11,507 nt of DNA from Clostridia bacterium (GCA_017462425.1 JAFTRD010000040.1:1-11507), one strand, 5' to 3'. Numbered from the stretch's first letter, positions 1 through 6,779 are shown. Notes: generated by a model not told the origin, from the letters alone. Numbers and translations are program-made.

Positions 1-141
1 GGCGGCGACAGCGCAGCAGCCGTACAGCAGCTTGGATTTGCAGATAAGATGAGCCATATCTCCACGGGCGGCGGCGCTTCCTTGGAGCTGTTTGAAGGCA
101 AAGTTCTTCCCGGTATTGCTTGTCTGAACGATAAAAACTAA
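1..141 (+). CDS. pgk: Phosphoglycerate kinase, C-terminal fragment
   Basis: This is the last 46 codons of a gene that begins before the window, read in frame 1 and ending at TAA (139-141). The peptide begins with GGDSAAAV and contains the run [17 protein letters not shown] followed by LPG. That is the signature C-terminal end of phosphoglycerate kinase, whose GGG-A-S stretch helps bind the nucleotide and phosphates. The enzyme makes ATP and 3-phosphoglycerate from 1,3-bisphosphoglycerate and ADP in the cytosol during glycolysis. The gene directly precedes tpiA with a 128-base spacer and no clear terminator (the hairpin there has no T-run), so the two are probably co-transcribed, as in the common gap-pgk-tpi-gpm order. 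Only the end of the protein is visible, so the kinase domain and start cannot be assessed. Confidence 0.95.
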   Translation, partial: GGDSAAAVQQLGFADKMSHISTGGGASLELFEGKVLPGIACLNDKN

Positions 142-162
142 CGAATGATTGACTGAACGACA

Positions 163-201
163 GTAACATAGGCTGAGGCGAGCGTTTCAGCCTATTGTTA
201 C
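163..201 (+). other. Inverted repeat in the pgk-tpiA spacer
   Basis: The arms 163-176 and 187-201 are complementary over 14 base pairs with one bulged base in the right arm, around a loop of about 10 bases. No T-run follows, so it is not a standard intrinsic terminator. A competing stem is possible between GAGCGT (180-185) and ACGCTC (200-205), which shares the right-hand strand. It may be an mRNA-processing or stability element separating pgk from tpiA; that role is inference. Confidence 0.5.
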
Positions 202-269
202 GCTCAATGATAAAAATAAAAACAAAATATACTTTTACATACTATAAACTTATTTAAGGAGTAATTTTT

Positions 270-965
270 ATGAGAAAACCTTTTATTGCAGGTAACTGGA
301 AAATGAACATGACCGCCGAAACCGGCGCTGCTTTGATTCAGGAATTGAAGCCCTTGGTGAAGGGCGCTAAATGCGACGTAGCGCTTTGCGTTCCCGCTAT
401 TTTGATCCCCGCTATGGTAAAGGCGGCAAAGGGTTCGAGAATTAAAATCGGCGCAGAAAATATGCACTGGGCAAAGAGCGGCGCTTATACGGGTGAAATT
501 TCCGCAGATATGCTCAAGGAATACGGCGTAAAATACGTTATCATCGGTCACAGCGAAAGACGTCAGTACTTCGGCGAAACGGATGAAACCGTAAATAAGA
601 GAACCTTGGCTGCGCTGGCAAACGATCTGACCCCTATCGTATGCGTAGGCGAAACCTTGGAAGAAAGAGAAAGCGGCAAGACCAACGCCGTTTTGGATAA
701 GCAGCTGACCGAAGGCTTGGCTGGCGTTGAAGATTTAACGAAGCTCGTCATTGCTTACGAACCCGTATGGGCAATCGGCACGGGCAGAACGGCTACCGAC
801 GAACAGGCGCAGGAAACCATTGCGTACATCCGTAAGAAACTCTCCAAGCTGTTCTCCAGAAAGGAAGCAAACCGTGTAAGAATTCAGTACGGCGGTTCTA
901 TGAACGCTGCAAACTGCAAGGGCTTGATGGAGAAACCCGACATCGAAGTCGTATTGATTGTCTGA
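270..965 (+). CDS. tpiA: Triosephosphate isomerase, truncated by a TGA in loop 8
   Basis: The enzyme interconverts dihydroxyacetone phosphate and glyceraldehyde 3-phosphate in the cytosol. The ATG at 270 follows an AAGGAG site (256-261) at 8 bases. Family residues are present: N9 and K11 (GNWKMN), H94 in GHSERR, E164 in AYEPVWAIGTG with mobile loop 6, and YGGS at 207-210. The open frame gives 231 residues; the family usually has about 245-255. It stops at TGA (963-965) where the second glycine of loop 8 (normally G-G-A-S-L) is expected, and residue 231 is Val instead of the first glycine. Residue 227, normally Gly, is also Val. The same frame continues past the TGA with SSLKNYFSTIVNFDK and a TAA at 1011-1013, giving the normal length if read through. 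As written, the product lacks the phosphate-binding glycines and final helix and should be inactive. A sequence error is a strong alternative. Identity is certain; functional state is not. Confidence 0.93.
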   Translation: MRKPFIAGNWKMNMTAETGAALIQELKPLVKGAKCDVALCVPAILIPAMVKAAKGSRIKIGAENMHWAKSGAYTGEISADMLKEYGVKYVIIGHSERRQYFGETDETVNKRTLAALANDLTPIVCVGETLEERESGKTNAVLDKQLTEGLAGVEDLTKLVIAYEPVWAIGTGRTATDEQAQETIAYIRKKLSKLFSRKEANRVRIQYGGSMNAANCKGLMEKPDIEVVLIV

Positions 966-1013
966 TCATCTTTAAAGAACTACTTTTCAACTATCGTAAA
1001 CTTCGATAAATAA
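966..1013 (+). pseudogene. In-frame remnant of the tpiA C-terminus after the TGA
   Basis: Directly after the TGA, in the same frame, 15 codons spell SSLKNYFSTIVNFDK and end at TAA. This matches the normal triosephosphate isomerase ending, in which a G-G-A-S-L-K motif leads into the last helix. There is no start codon or ribosome site of its own, so it is the untranslated tail of tpiA rather than a gene. Its conserved state implies that the stop is recent or artefactual. Confidence 0.85.
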
Positions 1014-1026
1014 GGAATAAAAAAAT

Positions 1027-1060
1027 GAGGGCGAAGCCGATATCGGCTCCGCCCTTTTTT
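1027..1060 (+). terminator. Intrinsic terminator after tpiA
   Basis: The arms GGGCG (1029-1033) and CGCCC (1050-1054) continue, after one mismatch, into AGCCGA/TCGGCT at the centre. A run of six T follows (1055-1060). It lies 16 bases after the TAA that ends the full-length tpiA frame, which supports TAA 1011-1013 as the original gene end. It separates tpiA from gpmI transcription. Confidence 0.85.
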
Positions 1061-1102
1061 ACGTTCGGTAAGGAATTCTTTCAAAAAAGCAGGCTTGTCC
1101 GC

Positions 1103-1131
1103 TTGCAAAACCACCTTATTTGGTATATAAT
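1103..1131 (+). promoter_or_regulatory. Sigma-70/sigma-A promoter for gpmI
   Basis: A TTGCAA -35 box (1103-1108) and a perfect TATAAT -10 box (1126-1131) are 17 bases apart. Transcription should start near 1138, giving a leader of about 26 bases. The promoter follows directly after the tpiA terminator, so gpmI is transcribed independently of the upstream glycolytic genes. Confidence 0.8.
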
Positions 1132-1163
1132 AAAACCGATTGAAAATAAAGAGGTAAAACCAT

Positions 1164-2705
1164 ATGAAAAAACCTTACGCCATTATTATTATGGACGGTT
1201 ATGGCATTGCCCCCGCAGGAAAGGGCAACGCTATTTCCATTGACGGAAGCAAAAACATTGAAAAGCTGCAAAAGGAATACCCCTCGGCTAAGCTTGGCGC
1301 CAGCGGTATGAGCGTGGGCTTGCCCGACGGACAGATGGGCAACTCCGAAGTGGGACACCTGAACATCGGCGCAGGCAGAATCGTATACCAGGATTTAACA
1401 AAAATTACCAAGACAATTTCCGACGGCGATTTCTTTGAAAATCCCGCTCTGATTAAGCCCATGGACGAGGCGAAAAAGAACGGTAAGAAATTACACCTTT
1501 GGGGTCTTTGCTCCTGCGGCGGCGTACACAGTCACTTAACGCACCTTTACGCCCTTTTGAAAATGGCGAAGGAAAGAGGCTTGGAGAACGCTTACGTACA
1601 CTGCTTTATGGACGGCAGAGACGAACCCCCTACCTCAGGTATTGATTTCTTAAAACAGTTACAGACAAAAATCGACGAGCTGGGCTTTGGCGTTATCGCC
1701 TCTATTTCGGGCAGATATTACTCCATGGACCGTGACGGTAACTGGGACAGAGAACAAAAATCCTACGACATGCTGACGTTGGGTACGGGTATTCACGCAG
1801 AGAATGCCGTTGACGCCATTGAAAAGTCCTACGCTGACGGCGTAACGGACGAATTTTTACTGCCTACCAACATCTGCAAGGACGGCAAACCCCTGGCGTT
1901 GGTGGAGGAAGGCGATTCCATTATTTCCTTCAACTTCCGTCCCGACAGAGCCAGACAGATTGCCCGTATGTTCTCGCAGGAGGACTTTAACGGGTTTGAG
2001 AGAAAGACGGGATTTTTACACCCCGTATTAACCGGTTTTGCGGTATACGACAGCTCGTTTAAAGGCGTGGACGTAGCTTTCCCTCCCGACGAGATTAAAA
2101 ACACGCTGCCGCAGTACCTTGCGGCGTTGGGTAAGAAGCAATTACACATTGCAGAGACCGAAAAATACGCACACGTTACCTTCTTTTTCAATGCAAAATT
2201 AGAAGCGCCCGTAGAAGGCGAAACCAGAATCGTTATCCCCTCGCCCAAGGTTGCTACCTACGATTTAAAGCCTGAAATGAGCGCATACGAAGTAACCGAT
2301 AAGGTTTTGGAAGAGCTTTCCACCGGCGAATACGACGCTATGATTTTGAACTTTGCAAACTGCGATATGGTAGGACATACGGGTATTATCCCCGCAGCGG
2401 TAAAAGCCGTAGGCACGGTGGACGAATGCGTGCAGAAAGTGTTGGATAAAATTCTGGAAATGGGCGGCGGCGCTTTGGTTACCGCAGACCACGGAAACGC
2501 AGACAAGCTGTTGGAGGAGGACGGCGTTTCGCCTTTCACGGCGCATACCACCAACCCCGTTCCCGTTATTCTCGTTTCCGAAGAATTGAAGAACGTAAGC
2601 CTTCGCGCGGACGGCGTGCTTGCAGATTTAGCACCTACTTTGCTTGAAATGATGAACTTGCCTCAACCCAAGGAAATGACGGGTAAGAGCTTGATTTTAA
2701 AGTAA
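1164..2705 (+). CDS. gpmI: 2,3-bisphosphoglycerate-independent phosphoglycerate mutase
   Basis: This Mn-dependent enzyme converts 3-phosphoglycerate to 2-phosphoglycerate in glycolysis through a phosphoserine intermediate. The 513 residues match the usual family length of about 510. The N-terminal IMDGYGI carries metal-ligand Asp11. QMGNSEVGHLN holds the nucleophile Ser61. FMDGRDEPPTSG (around 150), ISGRYYSMDRDGNWDR (around 180-195) and FNFRPDRARQ (around 250) line the phosphotransferase lobe. NFANCDMVGHTG and VTADHGNAD near the C-terminus supply the alkaline-phosphatase-type metal ligands. The ATG at 1164 lies 9 bases after a GAGG site (1151-1154), downstream of a consensus promoter. The gene continues the glycolytic run pgk-tpiA-gpmI but as its own transcription unit, and ends at a strong terminator shared with the convergent hydratase gene. 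No key residue is missing. Confidence 0.98.
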   Translation: MKKPYAIIIMDGYGIAPAGKGNAISIDGSKNIEKLQKEYPSAKLGASGMSVGLPDGQMGNSEVGHLNIGAGRIVYQDLTKITKTISDGDFFENPALIKPMDEAKKNGKKLHLWGLCSCGGVHSHLTHLYALLKMAKERGLENAYVHCFMDGRDEPPTSGIDFLKQLQTKIDELGFGVIASISGRYYSMDRDGNWDREQKSYDMLTLGTGIHAENAVDAIEKSYADGVTDEFLLPTNICKDGKPLALVEEGDSIISFNFRPDRARQIARMFSQEDFNGFERKTGFLHPVLTGFAVYDSSFKGVDVAFPPDEIKNTLPQYLAALGKKQLHIAETEKYAHVTFFFNAKLEAPVEGETRIVIPSPKVATYDLKPEMSAYEVTDKVLEELSTGEYDAMILNFANCDMVGHTGIIPAAVKAVGTVDECVQKVLDKILEMGGGALVTADHGNADKLLEEDGVSPFTAHTTNPVPVILVSEELKNVSLRADGVLADLAPTLLEMMNLPQPKEMTGKSLILK

Positions 2706-2721
2706 ATAATCCAATTAATAG

Positions 2722-2752
2722 CAAAACGGCAGGAAAAATTCCTGCCGTTTTG
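2722..2752. terminator. Bidirectional terminator between gpmI and the hydratase gene
   Basis: A perfect 13-base-pair stem (2722-2734 with 2740-2752, core CGGCAGGA) encloses a 5-base loop. The arm ends are A-run and T-run, so a U-tract follows the stem on either strand. It lies between the gpmI stop (2705) and the hydratase stop (2758) and can end both converging transcripts. Confidence 0.92.
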
Positions 2753-2757
2753 TTTAT

Positions 2758-4992
2758 TTATTTTCTGTTATTTTTATTGAAGTTGATGAGGCAGCCTGCC
2801 AGAATAATCTTCTTTTCGTCGGGCGTTAAGCCGCCGATGGAAAGTACGATGTCCTTTACTTTTCCGCCGGAGATATGCTTTGCCATAATCTGCTCGGCGC
2901 CGCTCTCCACGGCTTCACGAATCCCTTCGATATATACGTAGTCACCGACGCTGAATTTTTCTTTCTTGCAAAGGAAGGGCAACATACCCCAGTTGATAAG
3001 GTTGCTTCTGTAACGTTTGGTGGCGTATTCCTCTGCAATGTTTGCAACGCCGCCGAGAACTCTTTGACAGGACGCCGCCTGCTCTCTTGCCGAACCGTCG
3101 CCCGGCTTTACCGCTACCACGCAGCTGCCGTACACGGTGTTTTCACCGAGCTTGACGTTGCCCAAAGCCTTTAAAACTTCTTCGGGAAGTTTGCCCGTTT
3201 CACGGCGAATTTTTTCCTCTGCCTGCACGTCCTTGGCTCTGCCAACGTAGGCAGGGTCTTTTCTGGACAGCGCAAAAGACGCCAGCTTTAAGGGATTGGA
3301 ACGGTAGGAGGAGGTTTCACCCGAGGGAATAAGCTCGTCGGTAGTGGTAACGGGATCGGTTAAGACGGATACCATTTTCATCAATAAATTGTCGCCGAGC
3401 GCAATTTGTTCGGGCCAATCGGCAATGTTCGGACCGTACACGAGCTTTTCACTCTGCTTGGGACAGAGCGCACCGTGGTATACTCTGTTTTCGTAAATAC
3501 TCTTATCGTAGTTGTATTTCTTAACTTTTTTGGTATAGGAAACGTCCAGAGCGGAGGTAAGATAACCGCCGTTTGCCGCCGTTGCCGCAATACTTCTTGC
3601 GTCCATCAACGCTACCGCCGCCAGCTGACCGTTGGCAGGCTTGGAGCCCTCTCTATTTTCAAAGTTACGGGTGGTGTGGCGAATGGAAAGTCCGTTGTTG
3701 GCGGGAACGTCGCCTGCGCCGAAGCAAGGACCGCAGAACGCCGTTTTGATGATGGCGCCGCTCTGCATCAAGCCGCCGATATATCCACCGTCTACCAAGC
3801 CCTTGAATACGGGCTGGGAAGAGGGATATACGGAGAGCGTAAATGCGTCTGCGCCGATATTCTTGCCCTTTAAAATTTCATACGCCTCGGCAAGGTTTTC
3901 GTACATACCGCCGGCGCAGCCTGCGATAACACCCTGATCGACCAACACTCTGCCGTCTTCGGTAATTTTATCGGTGAGCGTAAACGAGTCGTCCCCTTTG
4001 AGTTTTCTGCCCTGCTCTTCTACCTTTTCTAAAATTTCACGGGGGTTCTTTAAGAACTCACGAATGGTATACGCATTGGAGGGGTGGAAAGGCAAAGCGA
4101 TCATAGGCTCGACACGGGACAGATCGATAACGACTGCGCCGTCGTAGTAGGCGGGCTGACCGGCTTTCAGCTCTTTATAATCCTCTTCTCTGCCGTGAAT
4201 TTTATAGAATTCCTGGGTCTTTTCGTCCGTTTCCCAAACGGAAGAAAGGCAGGTGGTTTCGGTGGTCATAACGTCGATGCCGTTACGGTAATCCATGGAG
4301 AGATTTTTGATGCCGGGACCGACGAATTCTAAAATTTTATTTTTAACGAACTGCTTTTTAAAGGTTGCGCCAACCAAGGCGATGGCAACGTCCTGCGGAC
4401 CTACGCCTTTTCTGAGTTTACCCTTTAAATAAACGGCGATAACCTCGGGACGCTTCACGTCGTAGGTCTGGCTTAAAATCTGTTTTACCAGCTCGGGGCC
4501 ACCCTCGCCGATTGCCATGGTGCCGAGAGCGCCGTAACGGGTGTGGGAGTCGGAGCCTAAAATCATAGCGCCGCATTTTGCGCCACATTCACGCATGTAC
4601 TGGTGGATAACGGCAAGGTGCGCGGGAACGTAGTCGCCGCCGTATTTTTTAGCAGCGGAAAGACCGAACACGTGGTCGTCCTCATTGATGGTGCCGCCAA
4701 CGGCGCACAGGGAGTTGTGGCAGTTGGTGAGCGTATAGGGAAGCGGGAATTTTTCCAGTCCGCTTGCCTTGGCGGTCTGAATGATACCTACGTAGGTGAT
4801 ATCGTGGGAGGCAATGGCGTCGAACTTGAGTTTAAGATTTTCTTCGTCGCCGTGATTGTGCGAGTTTAAAATGCCGTAGGCGATGGTGGAGCGGATTGCC
4901 TGCTGTTTTTGCTCTTCCAGCATAAACGCCTGCGATTCCTTGACGATTTTACCGTCTACGTAATAAACGCCGCTTCTAATTAATTTAATCAT
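2758..4992 (-). CDS. Aconitase-superfamily hydratase (YbhJ-like)
   Basis: This 744-residue protein belongs to the aconitase/isopropylmalate isomerase superfamily, 4Fe-4S enzymes that move a hydroxyl group on di- and tricarboxylic acids. The cluster cysteines are C359 (AGCAGG, standing in for the usual GSCTNS) and C420/C423 (CGPC). DSHT at 148-151, R442 and R447 in TRNFENR, and GSAREQAA at 633-640 match aconitase motifs. The last motif usually reads GSSRE; here the second serine is Ala635, while S634 and R636 are kept. The swivel domain ends with [12 protein letters not shown] (662-673). The divergent cysteine motif and the length resemble the YbhJ-type 'putative hydratase' group more than canonical AcnA/AcnB, so citrate/isocitrate as substrate is uncertain. 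The ATG (4990-4992) has a CAGG site 6 bases upstream and a consensus promoter. The gene stands alone between a convergent and a divergent neighbour. Confidence 0.88.
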   Translation of the reverse strand: MIKLIRSGVYYVDGKIVKESQAFMLEEQKQQAIRSTIAYGILNSHNHGDEENLKLKFDAIASHDITYVGIIQTAKASGLEKFPLPYTLTNCHNSLCAVGGTINEDDHVFGLSAAKKYGGDYVPAHLAVIHQYMRECGAKCGAMILGSDSHTRYGALGTMAIGEGGPELVKQILSQTYDVKRPEVIAVYLKGKLRKGVGPQDVAIALVGATFKKQFVKNKILEFVGPGIKNLSMDYRNGIDVMTTETTCLSSVWETDEKTQEFYKIHGREEDYKELKAGQPAYYDGAVVIDLSRVEPMIALPFHPSNAYTIREFLKNPREILEKVEEQGRKLKGDDSFTLTDKITEDGRVLVDQGVIAGCAGGMYENLAEAYEILKGKNIGADAFTLSVYPSSQPVFKGLVDGGYIGGLMQSGAIIKTAFCGPCFGAGDVPANNGLSIRHTTRNFENREGSKPANGQLAAVALMDARSIAATAANGGYLTSALDVSYTKKVKKYNYDKSIYENRVYHGALCPKQSEKLVYGPNIADWPEQIALGDNLLMKMVSVLTDPVTTTDELIPSGETSSYRSNPLKLASFALSRKDPAYVGRAKDVQAEEKIRRETGKLPEEVLKALGNVKLGENTVYGSCVVAVKPGDGSAREQAASCQRVLGGVANIAEEYATKRYRSNLINWGMLPFLCKKEKFSVGDYVYIEGIREAVESGAEQIMAKHISGGKVKDIVLSIGGLTPDEKKIILAGCLINFNKNNRK

Positions 4993-5032
4993 AAATTACC
5001 TGACCTTTTGTATGTTTTTTTATTCGACTTTT

Positions 5033-5061
5033 ATTTTAACTTAATTTTTAATTTTTTTCAA
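5033..5061 (-). promoter_or_regulatory. Promoter for the aconitase-family gene
   Basis: On the minus strand, TTGAAA (5056-5061) and TAAAAT (5033-5038) are separated by 17 bases. The predicted start is near 5026, leaving a leader of about 34 nt that includes the ribosome site. The surrounding spacer is extremely AT-rich, so chance matches are possible. Confidence 0.55.
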
Positions 5062-5090
5062 GTATATCGACGATAATATTACAAAAAATA

Positions 5091-5119
5091 TTTACCAAAT
5101 GCCTTTTTTATGTTATAAT
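5091..5119 (+). promoter_or_regulatory. Extended -10 promoter giving a leaderless PH-domain mRNA
   Basis: TTTACC (5091-5096) and a perfect TATAAT (5114-5119), preceded by the extended element TGT (5111-5113), are 17 bases apart. By standard spacing, +1 falls at about 5126, which is the A of an ATG. An upstream in-frame ATG at 5099 lies between the two boxes and therefore would not be in the transcript. Confidence 0.7.
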
Positions 5120-5125
5120 GCCTGT

Positions 5126-5638
5126 ATGAATACTTTTAAACTGAAATTTAAAAACTATATCGTCGCCCTCTCTTACGTGGGCGTTGCCGTTTGCGCCGTG
5201 GTGCTCGCCTCCACCGTATGGCGCTGTATTGACAACGGAGGCTTTACCGGGTTTTACGATACGGCGCAATATCTTATCCTCTTTTTGGTTTCCGTATTTG
5301 CCGCCGTACTGCTACTTTGCGTGATACATAATTCAAAATATATAATTACGGATACCGAATTTATTACCTCCTTCGGGTTTATCAAGAGTAAGTTTTTAAT
5401 TGCGGATATGACCGAGGCGGTGTTCAATAAAAATACCTGCCAGCTGGCGATTTATACGGGCGAGAATTTTATGGTGTTCCGCCTGAACGAACAATGGAGT
5501 AAGGAATTTATCTCTTTATTGCTGTCTAAAAATAAAAAAATACTCTATAACGAAACGGAGGATTTTGAAGCGGACGAAAAAAAGAAGGATACGGACGACA
5601 AGGCTCAGAACGATAAAAAAGACGAAAATAAGAAATAA
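5126..5638 (+). CDS. Small membrane protein with a PH-like domain
   Basis: The 170-residue product has a short basic N-terminus, a first membrane helix at about residues 11-32, a second at about 48-67, and then a soluble domain at about 70-143. That domain contains KYIITDTEFITSFGFIKSKF and alternates short beta-like strands before a final helix (EQWSKEFISLLLSK). This is the arrangement of bacterial PH-like (bPH/YdbS-type) membrane proteins, whose exact functions are largely unknown. The last 27 residues are a Lys/Asp/Glu-rich tail, probably disordered. I start it at 5126 because the -10 box (5114-5119) puts transcription start at that ATG and no Shine-Dalgarno precedes it. The longer start at 5099 would sit upstream of the -10 box. 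It is a single-gene unit between a divergent hydratase and a convergent dehydrogenase, with its own terminator. Gene reality is likely; the domain call is moderate. Confidence 0.8.
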   Translation: MNTFKLKFKNYIVALSYVGVAVCAVVLASTVWRCIDNGGFTGFYDTAQYLILFLVSVFAAVLLLCVIHNSKYIITDTEFITSFGFIKSKFLIADMTEAVFNKNTCQLAIYTGENFMVFRLNEQWSKEFISLLLSKNKKILYNETEDFEADEKKKDTDDKAQNDKKDENKK

Positions 5639-5645
5639 AAAATAC

Positions 5646-5678
5646 CCCCTCGGTTTTTTACTCCGAGGGGAGTTTTTT
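5646..5678. terminator. Terminator between the PH-domain gene and the dehydrogenase gene
   Basis: An 8-base-pair GC-rich stem (CCCCTCGG 5646-5653 with CCGAGGGG 5663-5670) has a 9-base loop. T-runs follow on the plus strand (5673-5678), and an A-run before the stem gives a T-run on the minus strand. It sits between two converging genes and can serve both. Confidence 0.88.
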
Positions 5679-5702
5679 CGTTTACGGACGTAATTTAAAG
5701 TC

Positions 5703-6458
5703 TTACGGACGCAAGCCGGAGCCGCCCTGTACGGTGATGGTTTCACCCGTGATATAGGAGCCTTCGTCGGAAGTTAAGAACAGGCAGAGGTTACCGATAT
5801 CCTTTTCGGGATCGGCAAAACGCCCCATGGGAACGCCCTTGATCGTCTGTTCGTAGCGGTCGGGATATTCTTCCTTGAACTTTTGTAAGCCCTCCGTCAT
5901 CGCCAAAGGACAAATGACGTTGACACGCACGCCGTAAGGGCCCCATTCGGTAGCGGCTACACGGGAAAGTCCACGGATACCCTCTTTGGCAGCAGCGTAA
6001 GAAGATTGCGCAACTCTGCCGAACAAGCCTGCGCCGGACGCAAAGTTGATGACGCAACCCTTGGTTTCCTTCAAATGCGGGAACGCCTCACGCATATAGA
6101 AGAAGGCGGCGTATAAGCCTGAATAAATAGCGAGGTCGAAGTCCTCTTTGGTATGGTCTACCAGCATCATACCCGATTTAGATGCCTGCGCATTATTGAC
6201 CACGGCGTCTATTTTGCCGTATTTTTCCACGGTTTTTGCAATTACGTTTTTAATTGCCGACTCGTCTGCGCCGTCGGCGGTAACGGTTAAAACTTCTGCG
6301 CCGTAGGCTTCGAGCTTTTGCTTGGCTTCGAGGAGGGTCGACTCCGTTCTGCCCGTGATAACCAATTTTGCGCCTGCTTTGGCGTAAGCGGTGGAAATGC
6401 CGAAGCCGATGCCTCTGCCGCCGCCCGTGATGATAACTACTTTGTCTTTAACGTTCAT
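5703..6458 (-). CDS. Short-chain dehydrogenase/reductase
   Basis: This is a classical SDR oxidoreductase of 251 residues, the normal length. The Rossmann nucleotide loop TGGGRGIG spans residues 11-18. NNA at 88-90 (followed by Gln rather than the usual Gly) stabilises the central sheet. The catalytic set is Ser141, Tyr154 and Lys158 (SxxxxYAAAK context). Arg37 in TGR after the second strand suggests NADPH rather than NADH. The C-terminus SYITGETITVQGGSG is the usual SDR ending. The fold resembles FabG-like 3-oxoacyl reductases and sugar or glucose dehydrogenases, but nothing nearby belongs to fatty-acid synthesis, so the substrate is unknown. The ATG has a GAGGA site 8 bases upstream (complement of 6467-6472) and a near-perfect promoter. 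It forms a single-gene unit, separated from yebC by a terminator. Confidence 0.95.
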   Translation of the reverse strand: MNVKDKVVIITGGGRGIGFGISTAYAKAGAKLVITGRTESTLLEAKQKLEAYGAEVLTVTADGADESAIKNVIAKTVEKYGKIDAVVNNAQASKSGMMLVDHTKEDFDLAIYSGLYAAFFYMREAFPHLKETKGCVINFASGAGLFGRVAQSSYAAAKEGIRGLSRVAATEWGPYGVRVNVICPLAMTEGLQKFKEEYPDRYEQTIKGVPMGRFADPEKDIGNLCLFLTSDEGSYITGETITVQGGSGLRP

Positions 6459-6509
6459 TGCGTGTATCCTCGTTTTATGAATTTTAAGATTAAAATCTTT
6501 TCTTAATTT

Positions 6510-6537
6510 ATTATAACAAATTTTTATTAAATGTCAA
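6510..6537 (-). promoter_or_regulatory. Strong consensus promoter for the dehydrogenase gene
   Basis: On the minus strand, perfect TTGACA (6532-6537) and perfect TATAAT (6510-6515) boxes are 16 bases apart. Transcription should begin near 6503, giving a leader of about 44 nt. Inside the leader, a small 6-base-pair inverted repeat (6486-6491 with 6494-6499) is visible; it is AT-rich and probably insignificant. Confidence 0.85.
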
Positions 6538-6548
6538 TATGAAAAATA

Positions 6549-6590
6549 AAAAAGAACGCATGAAAAATTCTTCATACGTCCTCTTTTTTG
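6549..6590 (-). terminator. Probable terminator of the yebC transcript
   Basis: An imperfect hairpin pairs AAAAAAGA plus ACGCATGAA with TTCATACGT plus TCTTTTTT, with a 2-base bulge and one mismatch. On the minus strand it is followed by a run of T. It lies about 190 bases beyond the yebC stop and just upstream of the dehydrogenase promoter. The symmetrical A/T arms could also work on the plus strand. Confidence 0.65.
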
Positions 6591-6779
6591 CCTTGCGTAA
6601 TCGTAATTATAATCGTATTTCCGCAAAACTATATCTGAAAGCTGCGGAATACGGGAAAAATAAAATTCAAAATTACGTTATACTGTTCCGCTTTGTCGTT
6701 TTCCGCCGCTGACAATGACAGTATGAGCGGCAATACGGATTTTATACGAACTTTATACGGATTTTTTTTTAGAATAAAA
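6591..6779. other. Intergenic stretch downstream of yebC, structured
   Basis: No reading frame of credible length or composition is seen here. On the minus strand this would be the 3' untranslated part of the yebC mRNA. It contains several hairpin-forming repeats: GTATTTCCGCA with TGCGGAATAC (about 6616-6650), ATACTGT (6680-6686) with ACAGTAT (6718-6724), and a competing GCCGCT (6705-6710) with AGCGGC (6726-6731). Short direct repeats related to TATACGGATTTT occur at 6733-6769. A 3'-UTR-derived small RNA is possible but unproven. Confidence 0.35.

Noticed and set aside
228..233. TATACT as a -10 box for a separate tpiA promoter
   Set aside because: No acceptable -35 box lies 16-18 bases upstream, and the AT-rich spacer yields such hexamers by chance.
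963..965. Selenocysteine insertion at the tpiA TGA
   Set aside because: The position is a conserved glycine, several nearby consensus residues are altered as well, and triosephosphate isomerase is not a known selenoprotein.
1025..1243. Plus-strand open frame of 72 codons ahead of gpmI
   Set aside because: It spans the tpiA terminator and the gpmI promoter, overlaps the start of gpmI in another frame, and has no ribosome site.
1829..2554. Minus-strand frames of 93-139 codons inside gpmI
   Set aside because: They are shadows of gpmI, which is full length with every catalytic motif intact.
3406..3873. Plus-strand frames of 155 and 101 codons opposite the hydratase gene
   Set aside because: They are antisense to a strongly conserved enzyme, have no ribosome sites, and their translations look like reversed coding sequence with no recognisable motif.
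5682..5711. Direct repeat TTACGGACG at the end of the dehydrogenase gene, 21 bases apart
   Set aside because: It is only 9 bases long, includes the stop region, and is too short to suggest an insertion or attachment site.
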